A stretch of 6,010 nucleotides of DNA from an uncultured Collinsella sp. (GTDB lineage: Bacteria; Actinomycetota; Coriobacteriia; Coriobacteriales; Coriobacteriaceae), in the NCBI GenBank assembly GCA_900550595.1, contig URTB01000089.1, forward strand, positions 1-6,010. Direction: 5' to 3'. Shown here in pieces: positions 1-5,959 of the stretch. The notes under the pieces are model-generated. The model saw only the letters and a program-made list of their open reading frames with translations. It was not told the origin of the DNA and did not search any database. The translations under genes were made by a program, and so were the position numbers. How positions within the stretch are numbered: position 1 is the stretch's first letter; the number at the start of each line of letters is the position of its first letter.

Positions 1-569
1 CCGCCCGAAAGCGCGTAGGCGCTCTTGTCGAGCTTGTCCTTGACCTCGTCCCACAACGCCGCACCACGCAGGCTTTCCTCGACCATACGATCGAGCTCGT
101 CGCGGTCGGTGATGCCGTGGCGCTTGGGCGCAAACGTGATGTTGTCGCGAATGGACTTGCGGAAAGGGTTGGGCTGCTGAAACACCATGCCAATGGACCG
201 ACGCAGCTCGTAGGTGTTCTCGGCCTTGATGTTCACGTTGCGCCCGCGGTAGTTGATCTCGCCCTCCACGCGGCAGCCGCGGATCTCGCGATTCATAAGG
301 TTGAGGCTACGCAAGAAGGTCGACTTGCCGCAGCCCGAAGGCCCAATGAGCGCCGTGATCTCGCCCTTGTGAAAGTCGAGCGACGTGTCGTGCAGCGCAT
401 GGTGGTCGCCATAGTACACGTTGACGTCCTTGGTGGAGAGCACGACCTCGTCGCTCACGGCCTTGCCGCTCACGCGCACGCGCTTCTCGCTCTCCCCCAC
501 GCTCGACAGGAAGTCCTGGGTCTCGGACGTGGCCGCTTCGGTTGCGGGCGTTGCATTTATCTCGCTCAT
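1..569 (-). CDS. pstB: Phosphate ABC transporter ATP-binding protein PstB (partial, 3' end missing)
   Basis: This is the ATPase subunit of the high-affinity phosphate importer; on the cytoplasmic face it hydrolyses ATP to drive phosphate through PstC/PstA. About 189 residues are visible. The Walker A motif GPSGCGKST lies at residues 76-84 and the Q-loop VFQQPNPF at 129-136 (Q131). The PstB-typical stretches YYGDHHAL (52-59) and LWDEVKDKL (172-180) are present. The window ends inside the ABC signature: LSG is complete and the next G codon is cut, so Walker B and the H-loop lie outside. The ATG at 569-567 overlaps the pstA stop as ATGA, which supports this start and translational coupling. A possible AAGGA site lies about 13 nt upstream, which is a little far. 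Walker A falls some 30-35 residues later than in E. coli PstB, so the N-terminus carries an acidic, Ser/Thr/Ala-rich extension. Identification is secure from the motifs and the operon context. Confidence 0.96.
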   Translation of the reverse strand, partial: MSEINATPATEAATSETQDFLSSVGESEKRVRVSGKAVSDEVVLSTKDVNVYYGDHHALHDTSLDFHKGEITALIGPSGCGKSTFLRSLNLMNREIRGCRVEGEINYRGRNVNIKAENTYELRRSIGMVFQQPNPFRKSIRDNITFAPKRHGITDRDELDRMVEESLRGAALWDEVKDKLDKSAYALSG

Positions 570-1492
570 TCGGCCGTCATCTTCCTTGCCAATTGCTTGC
601 CCACGATACGGGCGACTACGTTAAACAGCAGCACGCAGATCATCAGCAGCGCCGCGGTGCCCCAGACGATCTGCTGGGCCTCGGGGCTGCCCTCGCCATA
701 GATCTTGTAGATGTGCACGGCGAGCGACTCACCGGGGCGGAACACGCTCCAGGCGCAGGTGGGGCTCGACAGGTTAAAGCTCAAGAAGTTCAGACGCACC
801 GGCGAGCTCATGCCCGAAGTAAAGAGCAGTGCCGCGGCCTCGCCAAACACACGGCCGGCCGAAAGCACAATGCCGGTCACGATGGCGGGCATGGCCTCGG
901 GAATCAGGATGTGCAGCGTGGCCTCCCAGCGGGTAAGGCCCATGGCCAGGCATGCATCGCGCTGGGCCTGTGGCACGTCCTCGAGCGCCTGCTGGATCAC
1001 GCGCACCAGGATGGGGATATTGAACATGGTGAGCGCGACAGCGCCGGAGATGATGGAGTACTTCCAGCCCAGCTGCACCGAGAACACCAGAAAGCCGAAC
1101 ATGCCGACGACGATGGAAGGCAGCGAGGACAGCGTCTCGATGGCGGTGGAGGCGATGTCGCGGATGGGTCCGTCCGGCGCGTACTCAACCAAAAAGACCG
1201 CGCCGCCCAGGCTGATGGGCACCGAGATGATCAGGGTAATCAGCAGCAGATAGAACGAGTCGAACAGCTGGTAGAGCACGCCGCCCTGGGTTCCGTTGGC
1301 GCGCGCGGGCTGCGTGAGAAATCCCGGCTGGAACAGCGTCGAGATGCCCTCGAACAGGATATAGGCCACCATGGAAATGACGACGAGCATGACGATGGCG
1401 ACGATCGCCGTCAGCACGCCCGTGGCGATGCGGTCCTGCTTTTGGACGCGCTCGAGTCTCGCCTCGTCAATATGGATGCGTGTGCTAGCCAC
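566..1492 (-). CDS. pstA: Phosphate ABC transporter permease PstA
   Basis: This is one of the two inner-membrane channel subunits of the Pst phosphate importer and pairs with PstC. The 308-residue length is normal for PstA. About six hydrophobic segments are visible: roughly residues 22-48, 74-104, 121-140, 145-168, 202-224 and 276-297. The cytoplasmic ABC-coupling (EAA-type) loop lies between segments four and five, around residues 171-198, with DACLAMG at 179-185 and ILIP at 195-198. The PstA/PstC-like stretches SLPSIVVGMFGF (123-134) and GRVFGEAAALLF (213-224) are clear. The start is GTG at 1492-1490, overlapping the pstC stop by 8 nt (GTGGCTAG); this is the first in-frame start and gives a basic and acidic leader before the first membrane segment. 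The stop overlaps the pstB start by 4 nt. Both junctions imply coupled translation within one operon. Confidence 0.96.
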   Translation of the reverse strand: MASTRIHIDEARLERVQKQDRIATGVLTAIVAIVMLVVISMVAYILFEGISTLFQPGFLTQPARANGTQGGVLYQLFDSFYLLLITLIISVPISLGGAVFLVEYAPDGPIRDIASTAIETLSSLPSIVVGMFGFLVFSVQLGWKYSIISGAVALTMFNIPILVRVIQQALEDVPQAQRDACLAMGLTRWEATLHILIPEAMPAIVTGIVLSAGRVFGEAAALLFTSGMSSPVRLNFLSFNLSSPTCAWSVFRPGESLAVHIYKIYGEGSPEAQQIVWGTAALLMICVLLFNVVARIVGKQLARKMTAE

Positions 1493-2393
1493 GAGCCTTC
1501 GCCCCCTTGCGGCCGATAAGGTGGATGATCAGGATGAAGATGAGACTCATGCCCATCAGCAGCAGACCGAGCGCCCACAGAACATCGTCCTGGGCCGAGC
1601 CCTCGGCATAGACCGCCATAGACGTGGTAAGCGTGGTGGTGATGGTGGACGCCGGCGACAGCAGCGACGTCGGCATGGCCTCGATACCGCCGATAACCAT
1701 GCGCACGGCGAGCGTCTCGCCAAAGGCGCGCGTCATGCCAAGGATGACCGCGGTCATGAGCGACTGCATGACGGACTTGAGCACCACGTGCCAGATGGTC
1801 TGCCAGCGGGTGTAGCCCAGCGCAAGCGAGCCCTGACGGTAGCTGTCGGGCACGGCGCGCAGGCCATCGACCGAAAGCGTAGTCATGGTCGGCAGGATCA
1901 TGACGGCCAGCACGATGGCGCCGGGCAAGATGCCCAGGCCCGTGCTCACGTGGAAAACGCTCTTCATAAGGCCGACAACCACGTGAAAACCGATGAGGCC
2001 AAAGACGACCGAGGGAATGCCGGTCAAAAGCTCAATAAGCGGCTGAAAGACCTTGGAACCAAACTTAGGGCTAATCTCGACTGCAAAGATGGCAGAGCCG
2101 ATGGCGATGGGCAATGCGATGAGCGTGGAGAGCACCATGACCGCAAACGAGGTGACGATCAGGGGCAGGGCGCCGGTATAGGGCAGGCCGTTTTCGGCTG
2201 TGTTGGCTAGGTCCCACTTGGTGCCGGTGAAGAACTCGACGACCGAAACGCCGTCCTTGAGAAAAGCCGAGAGGCCCTTTTGGGCGACCATAAAGATGAG
2301 CGCGGCAACGACAAACGTCACGAGCGCTACGCACGCGCCCGTGACGCCCAGGCCCACGTTCTCAAGGTCGCGCTTTGGCAGCTGTTTTGCCAT
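1485..2393 (-). CDS. pstC: Phosphate ABC transporter permease PstC
   Basis: This is the partner membrane channel subunit to PstA in the Pst phosphate importer. It has 302 residues, the usual family length. Hydrophobic segments lie at about residues 15-37, 77-105, 119-143, 154-171, 208-230 and 270-293. The family-typical region EFFTGTKWD (53-61) is in the extracellular loop. ELLTGIPSVVFGLIG (121-135) and TRAFGETLAV (221-230) are strong PstC signatures. The ABC-coupling loop is VPDSYRQGSLALG (181-193). The ATG at 2393-2391 is preceded by GGAAAGG six nt upstream, a good ribosome-binding site. It begins 24 nt after the pstS stop, and its TAG stop lies inside the pstA start region. The order pstS-pstC-pstA-pstB distinguishes it from PstA independently of sequence. 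Confidence 0.96.
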   Translation of the reverse strand: MAKQLPKRDLENVGLGVTGACVALVTFVVAALIFMVAQKGLSAFLKDGVSVVEFFTGTKWDLANTAENGLPYTGALPLIVTSFAVMVLSTLIALPIAIGSAIFAVEISPKFGSKVFQPLIELLTGIPSVVFGLIGFHVVVGLMKSVFHVSTGLGILPGAIVLAVMILPTMTTLSVDGLRAVPDSYRQGSLALGYTRWQTIWHVVLKSVMQSLMTAVILGMTRAFGETLAVRMVIGGIEAMPTSLLSPASTITTTLTTSMAVYAEGSAQDDVLWALGLLLMGMSLIFILIIHLIGRKGAKARG

Positions 2394-2417
2394 TGCAAAC
2401 CTTTCCGGGGCGATTAC

Positions 2418-3356
2418 TTATTTAGCGGAGACCTTGCCGCTGGCATCCTTAACGACCTTCATGGCAGAGACGGGGATGAAGCCCTGCTCCTCGACGAGCT
2501 TGTCCTGGACGTCGTCGGAAAGCATAAAGTCCAGGAATGTCTTGGTGGCATCGTCGGCGTCCTTTGCGCAGTACATGTGCTCGGTCGCCCAGATCTTAAA
2601 GGAGTCGTCGGTGACGTTTGCGCTCTTGGGCTCCACGCCCTCGACCTTGATGGCGTTGAACTTGGAGTCATCGAAGTGCGAGAAGTCCAGGTAGGAGATG
2701 GCGTTGTCGGTGCTGCCCATCTGAGTCTGGACATCGCCGGACTTGTCGAGCTCGGCGTCGCCCTTAAAGTCGACGGTCTCGTCGCCAAAGACGGCCGCCT
2801 CGAAGGTGGCGCGGGTACCGGAGCCGGCCTTGCGGTTGAGCACGACGATGGTGGCGTCGTCGCCGCCGACCTCCTTCCAGTTGGTGATCTGGCCGGAGAA
2901 GATGCCCTTGAGCTGCTCAAGGGACAGGTCGTCGACCGTCACGTTCTTGGAGACGACGGGACCCATGCCCACAACGGCGACCTCGTGGTCGACGAGGTTC
3001 TTGACCTGGTCGGCCTCGAGCTTGGTCTCGGCGAAGACGTCGGAGTTACCGATGGTGATGGTGCCGGCGGCGACAGCGGTCAGGCCCTTGCCCGAACCGT
3101 TGCCCGAGCCGGAGACGGAGACGTCCGGGTTGGCATCCATGAACTTCTCGGCAGCGGCCTCGACGAGAGCCTGGAACGAAGAGGCACCGTCGTAGGTCAC
3201 CTCGCCGGAGACGGACTCGGCAGCAGCGGCGCTACCCTTGTCGGCAGCGTTGGAAGCGCCTGCGCCACCGCAGCCAACGAGGCCGAGGCCGACGATGCTG
3301 GCAAGACCACCAGCGAGGCCGAGGAACTGACGACGAGAATAAGCCTGATCGAGCAT
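2418..3356 (-). CDS. pstS: Phosphate-binding lipoprotein PstS
   Basis: This is the extracytoplasmic phosphate receptor that delivers phosphate to PstC/PstA; 312 residues. The N-terminus has a twin-arginine motif SRRQFLG (7-13), then a hydrophobic stretch, then the lipobox LVGC with Cys29 as the predicted lipidated residue. A low-complexity Ala/Ser/Gly linker follows (30-50). Phosphate-site elements are visible: GSGNGSGKGL (82-91), IGNSD (102-106, with S105-D106 at the place of the conserved Ser-Asp), and NRKAGSGTR (174-182). SGQITNW (154-160) and GFIPVS (292-297) are also PstS-typical. I chose the ATG at 3356-3354 because AAAGGAA lies about five nt upstream (3361-3367). Upstream in-frame starts would put that ribosome-binding site inside the coding sequence and add a charged tail before the signal peptide. 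It is the first gene of the operon, as expected. Confidence 0.95.
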   Translation of the reverse strand: MLDQAYSRRQFLGLAGGLASIVGLGLVGCGGAGASNAADKGSAAAAESVSGEVTYDGASSFQALVEAAAEKFMDANPDVSVSGSGNGSGKGLTAVAAGTITIGNSDVFAETKLEADQVKNLVDHEVAVVGMGPVVSKNVTVDDLSLEQLKGIFSGQITNWKEVGGDDATIVVLNRKAGSGTRATFEAAVFGDETVDFKGDAELDKSGDVQTQMGSTDNAISYLDFSHFDDSKFNAIKVEGVEPKSANVTDDSFKIWATEHMYCAKDADDATKTFLDFMLSDDVQDKLVEEQGFIPVSAMKVVKDASGKVSAK

Positions 3357-3381
3357 GATCTTCCTTTCATACATGCGAATC

Positions 3382-3398
3382 GCGGGCACCCTGCCCGC
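3382..3398 (-). other. Small perfect stem-loop in the pstS leader
   Basis: GCGGGCA and TGCCCGC form a perfect 7-bp stem with a 3-nt loop. It sits 25 nt upstream of the pstS start codon, just before the ribosome-binding site, so it would lie in the 5' untranslated RNA. It could affect mRNA stability or translation. There is no strong T run on either side to make it a convincing terminator. The pairing is seen directly; a role is inference. Confidence 0.35.
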
Positions 3399-3498
3399 TT
3401 TGCTGTTTGGAAAGATACGGCCCCGACCGGGCAGCGCTCGCGCCAACTGCGGTTTCTTACGGGCATCTGATAGACCCTTACCGCAAGCGCGGCTCGGC

Positions 3499-3515
3499 TT
3501 TACAAACGAATAACA
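3499..3515 (-). promoter_or_regulatory. Possible Pho-box-like direct repeat upstream of pstS
   Basis: On the plus strand TTTACA (3499-3504) and ATAACA (3510-3515) repeat with an 11-nt period, and another TTTACA lies at 3542-3547. Hexamers of the TT(A/T/C)ACA type at 11-nt spacing are the known PhoP-binding pattern in Bacillus, and pst operons are commonly induced under phosphate starvation. Only two adjacent units match well. A poor -10-like TATCAG (plus-strand 3468-3473) lies downstream and no clear -35 is seen. This is a weak candidate resting on position and pattern only. Confidence 0.22.
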
Positions 3516-3552
3516 AATTCACCACCAAGCATGACCCGCCTTTTACACCAAT

Positions 3553-3628
3553 AAAAACGAAGTTGCGGTGAAATAATTCCTGTTTGGCCATCAAATGGCC
3601 CATTCTAGGCACTATTCCACCGCAACTT
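3553..3628 (-). terminator. Long rho-independent-type terminator after the dipeptidase gene
   Basis: Positions 3560-3577 pair with 3611-3628. Read as minus-strand RNA this is an 18-bp stem with two G-U wobbles; read as plus-strand RNA the same two positions are A-C mismatches. An inner 3-bp segment (3579-3581 with 3607-3609) and a capping 6-bp hairpin GGCCAT/ATGGCC (3586-3591 with 3595-3600) complete the structure. Two bases beyond the stem in the minus direction is a five-T run (complement of 3553-3557). It starts 22 nt after the dipeptidase stop codon and would insulate the pst operon from read-through. It is longer than a typical terminator hairpin and might instead be, or derive from, a palindromic repeat. 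Confidence 0.7.
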
Positions 3629-3649
3629 AGATTGGAAAACCGCGTAACC

Positions 3650-5086
3650 TTAAAGTTCCAGTTCGTTTAGACGAAGGATTGCCACGATGTAAATCTTGAG
3701 TGCTTGCTTGAGCTGCTCCTCGTTGGCGCACTCGTTGGGGCCGTGCATCTGGCCGCCCCATGCGGGCAGCTCCAGGCCGGTCTCCTCTGGGCCAAACGAG
3801 ACGGCGCGGGCAAAGTTGCGCGCATACGTGCCGCCGCCCATGGCAAAGGGCTCGGCATGCTTGCCCGTAAACTCGTTATAGGTATCGATAAGCGCCTTCA
3901 CGGCCGGATCGTCGGCAGACACCGAGAACGGCACCTTTGCGCGACCCACGCGATACGTCACGCCAAAGCGGCCCACGAGCGGCTCGAGCTGCTCGCAGAT
4001 GGTATCGGCACTGGTGCTATCGGGGAAGCGCACGTCGATGACCTGCTCAATGTAGCCATCCACCACGCGGATGACGCCGGGGTTGCACGTGAGCGGGCCA
4101 AACGCCGCGCTCGTCGCATCGATACCCAGGCCGCGACCATAGGCGTCCGCATGCACAAAGGCCAGAAACTTGACAAACTCGTGCTCGGCAGGCGTCAGCA
4201 GGCGCTCGTCGCGCGCACCAAACGCGTCCTCGGCCTCGCGCAGATACGCTACGATGAGGCTGACGGCATTGATCGTTCCCTCGGGCATCGAGGCGTGACC
4301 GCCAATGCCGTGGGCGAAAATCTGCGCATGGCCGTTATCGAGCTTCGTGATCTCCAGGCGGTCGGCGTTCTCAACGGGCGCCGGCAGCTCATCGGCGGCA
4401 ATCGCGAGCTCGCAGATAGACTGCGACGGAATGGCGTTGCTCGCCTCGGCACCGCTCCAGGACACAATGCGCCCGCCATCGATCTTGGGGCTCACAAACG
4501 TCGCCCCAAACTGGCCCTTCTCGGCATTACAGACCGGGAACTCGGCATCGGGCGTAAATAGAAAGTCGGGGTCTGCGTGGTTCTCCAGATAATGGTGAAC
4601 GTCGGACATGCCCACTTCCTCATCGCAGCCCAGCAGCGCACGGAAGGTATAGCGCGGCACAATGCCGTGCTTGAGCAGGTAGGCGCCGGCATAGAGCGAC
4701 AACACCGCCGGACCCTTGTCGTCGATCACGCCACGGCCGAGCAGCCAGCCCTCGCGGCGCTCCATCGCAAACGGGTCGGTGTTCCAACCGGGGCCAGCGG
4801 GTACCACGTCCACATGGCAGATGGTCGCGAGCTGCTTATCGCCGCGGCCCGGAATATCGGCGATGCCCACAAAGCCCTCGTCGTCGCTCGTCTGGTAGCC
4901 GAGCTTTTGCGCGATGCCGAGCGCGCAATCGAGTGCGTCACGGACCGGGCGGCCAAACGGCGCGCCGGGCTCCGCATCAGCAGAAACTGCCACGGACGGA
5001 TAACTCACCAGCTGCTCGATATCGGCGACGACATCCTCCCAGACCTCGTCGACATACTCGGCAACGCTCTGCTCCACCTGATTCAT
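3650..5086 (-). CDS. pepV: M20-family metallo-dipeptidase, PepV-like
   Basis: This is a predicted cytoplasmic zinc dipeptidase that cleaves dipeptides in peptide nutrition or turnover; 478 residues, close to the roughly 470 of Lactobacillus PepV. The metal-site motifs are complete: HVDVVP (91-96, H91, with D93 usually supporting the site), GRGVIDDKGP (117-126, bridging D122), CDEEVG (154-159, E156/E157), TPDAEFPV (178-185, D180) and MHGPNE (447-452, H448). Residues matching PepV's lid-domain catalytic contacts are also visible: SNAIP (216-220, N217) and GGHASMPEG (262-270, H264). The ATG at 5086-5084 was chosen because a near-perfect AAGGAGGT lies five nt upstream; a longer reading to 5131 would place this site inside the gene. 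It is the second gene after the HAD phosphatase, 54 nt away, and likely co-transcribed. The exact substrate range is not readable; other M20A carboxypeptidase-like activities are less likely given the PepV-type motifs. Confidence 0.9.
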   Translation of the reverse strand: MNQVEQSVAEYVDEVWEDVVADIEQLVSYPSVAVSADAEPGAPFGRPVRDALDCALGIAQKLGYQTSDDEGFVGIADIPGRGDKQLATICHVDVVPAGPGWNTDPFAMERREGWLLGRGVIDDKGPAVLSLYAGAYLLKHGIVPRYTFRALLGCDEEVGMSDVHHYLENHADPDFLFTPDAEFPVCNAEKGQFGATFVSPKIDGGRIVSWSGAEASNAIPSQSICELAIAADELPAPVENADRLEITKLDNGHAQIFAHGIGGHASMPEGTINAVSLIVAYLREAEDAFGARDERLLTPAEHEFVKFLAFVHADAYGRGLGIDATSAAFGPLTCNPGVIRVVDGYIEQVIDVRFPDSTSADTICEQLEPLVGRFGVTYRVGRAKVPFSVSADDPAVKALIDTYNEFTGKHAEPFAMGGGTYARNFARAVSFGPEETGLELPAWGGQMHGPNECANEEQLKQALKIYIVAILRLNELEL

Positions 5087-5091
5087 GGACG

Positions 5092-5099
5092 ACCTCCTT
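5092..5099 (-). promoter_or_regulatory. Near-consensus ribosome-binding site of the dipeptidase gene
   Basis: AAGGAGGT on the minus strand, five nt before the ATG at 5086, matches the anti-Shine-Dalgarno sequence fully. It fixes the start and suggests strong translation of the downstream gene of the pair. Confidence 0.85.
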
Positions 5100-5140
5100 A
5101 GCAATGAGCGGCGAGCGTGCCCGCCCCTCACATTACGTCA

Positions 5141-5803
5141 TTAGATAGCGAAAAGTTTAGCAAGCTCGGCCACCGAGTGCACCACCGCATCGGCGCCCGC
5201 GGCCTCGTGCTCCCCCGGCGCCGCCGCGCCCGAATAGATGCCGATGCACGGCACGCCCATCGCGTGCGCACCCTCCACATCGTTGAAGCGATCGCCGATC
5301 ATCACGGCCTCGTCCGCGGTCGCACCCAGGGCCGCCAGGGCATCGCGGACCGAATCGGCCTTGGTCTCGCGCCCCTGCGGCGGGTTCATGCCAACCACCG
5401 CCTCAAACTGAGAAAGCCCGAGCTCACGTACCATATCGATGCACTTTGCCTCCATGCGCGACGTCGCCACGGCCATACGCTTGCCCCGGGCAGCCAACCC
5501 ATCCAGAAACTCGGGGACCCCGTCGAACACGGGATACTCCTCCGGTCCCAGCTCATCAAAAAAAGCACGGTACTCGTCGGCCACCACAAGCGACTCCTCG
5601 CGGGAAAAGCCGTAAAAGTCGTGAAAGCTCTTCCACAGGGGCGGCCCGATCATGCGGCGCAGATCACCCATCTGCGCCTCCGAAAACCCGCGCGCAGCCA
5701 GCGTCTTGCACGTCGAGGTCATCACCGCCCGGCCCGTATCTGCCACCGTGCCGTCAAAATCGAACAGCACGACCGGCCGTTTGCCTATCTCCAACGCCTC
5801 CAT
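5141..5803 (-). CDS. HAD-superfamily hydrolase, phosphoglycolate-phosphatase-like (subfamily IA)
   Basis: This is a predicted cytoplasmic Mg-dependent phosphatase of 220 residues, usual for the Gph/YjjG-like group. Motif I is DFDGTVADT (15-23): D15 is the nucleophile and D17 the acid/base. Motif II is ATSR (113-116) with T114 or S115 as the phosphate contact, motif III is K148, and motif IV is IGDRFND (169-175) with D171 and D175. The helical cap lies between motifs I and II and includes IGPPL (52-56). The ATG at 5803-5801 is preferred because GAGG sits seven nt upstream. An ATG at 5809 would lie directly against that site, and a GTG at 5836 has no good site. The gene leads a unit with the dipeptidase and faces a divergent DegV-family gene. 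The substrate cannot be told; phosphoglycolate, a nucleotide or a sugar phosphate are all possible. Confidence 0.9.
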   Translation of the reverse strand: MEALEIGKRPVVLFDFDGTVADTGRAVMTSTCKTLAARGFSEAQMGDLRRMIGPPLWKSFHDFYGFSREESLVVADEYRAFFDELGPEEYPVFDGVPEFLDGLAARGKRMAVATSRMEAKCIDMVRELGLSQFEAVVGMNPPQGRETKADSVRDALAALGATADEAVMIGDRFNDVEGAHAMGVPCIGIYSGAAAPGEHEAAGADAVVHSVAELAKLFAI

Positions 5804-5845
5804 CGGCATTCCTCTTCCCCAGTTGACGATTTCCACACCGACACT

Positions 5846-5872
5846 TCAAACTGTTGACTATTCAACAATTGA
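5846..5872. promoter_or_regulatory. Alternating TCAA/TTGA half-sites in the divergent intergenic region (possible operator)
   Basis: Four tetramers alternate in orientation at almost even spacing: TCAA 5846-5849, TTGA 5854-5857, TCAA 5862-5865 and TTGA 5869-5872. The inner pairs extend to GTTGA-N4-TCAAC (5853-5866) and TTCAA-N3-TTGAA (5861-5873). Further copies lie at 5823-5826 and 5893-5896. The array covers the likely -35 of the plus-strand gene and could hold a regulator for one or both divergent genes. The pattern is seen directly; operator function is inference, and AT-rich sequence makes chance matches more likely. Confidence 0.3.
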
Positions 5873-5882
5873 ACCTAGTAAT
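5854..5882 (+). promoter_or_regulatory. Candidate promoter of the DegV-family gene
   Basis: TTGACT (5854-5859) is a good -35 match. A -10 candidate TAGTAA (5876-5881, 16-nt spacer), or AGTAAT one base later with a 17-nt spacer, follows. TATACT at 5898-5903 is a better -10 hexamer but has no fitting -35. Either would give a leader of roughly 50-75 nt. On the opposite strand TTGAGT (complement of 5891-5896) with TTCAAT 17 nt on (complement of 5868-5873) is a weaker candidate for the HAD gene. Confidence 0.4.
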
Positions 5883-5927
5883 GTGGAACGACTCAACTAT
5901 ACTTGTCGCACTTTGCTCTCAGAAGGC

Positions 5928-5941
5928 GGCGCGCAAGCGCC
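5928..5941 (+). other. GNRA-capped hairpin in the DegV-gene leader
   Basis: GGCGC and GCGCC form a 5-bp all-GC stem closed by the tetraloop GCAA, a GNRA loop. It ends 18 nt before the start codon and just upstream of the ribosome-binding site AAAGG, so it would be stable in the mRNA leader. No T run follows, so it is not a terminator. A role in translation control or stability is inference. Confidence 0.35.
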
Positions 5942-5959
5942 CCAACGAAAGGTGTAATT

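Noticed and set aside
542..1519. Long plus-strand open frame opposite pstA
   Set aside because: Its translation is rich in His, Asp, Arg and Gly with no recognisable domain, while the minus strand encodes a clear PstA. It is an antisense shadow of GC-rich codons.
3382..3398. Leader hairpin as a plus-strand terminator
   Set aside because: No plus-strand gene ends here and the following bases have only short T runs broken by G and C.
3357..3446. Longer pstS reading starting at 3446
   Set aside because: It would add 30 residues before the twin-arginine signal and bury the ribosome-binding site at 3361-3367.
2280..3470. Plus-strand open frame of almost 400 codons opposite pstS
   Set aside because: It lies wholly over pstS and the pstC start, is repetitive in Gly/Val/Leu/Asp, and lacks a ribosome-binding site or family motif. 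It is an artefact of GC-rich coding on the other strand.
3357..3649. A small protein gene or riboswitch in the pst upstream gap
   Set aside because: No short frame with a ribosome-binding site stands out and I recognise no riboswitch core; the gap is explained by terminator, promoter and leader.
3704..4561. Plus-strand open frame opposite the dipeptidase gene
   Set aside because: The minus strand has a full set of M20 metal-binding motifs; the plus-strand product has none of any family I recognise.
5087..5131. Longer dipeptidase reading starting at 5131
   Set aside because: The near-perfect AAGGAGGT at 5092-5099 points to the ATG at 5086, and the extra Arg-rich residues do not fit the family.
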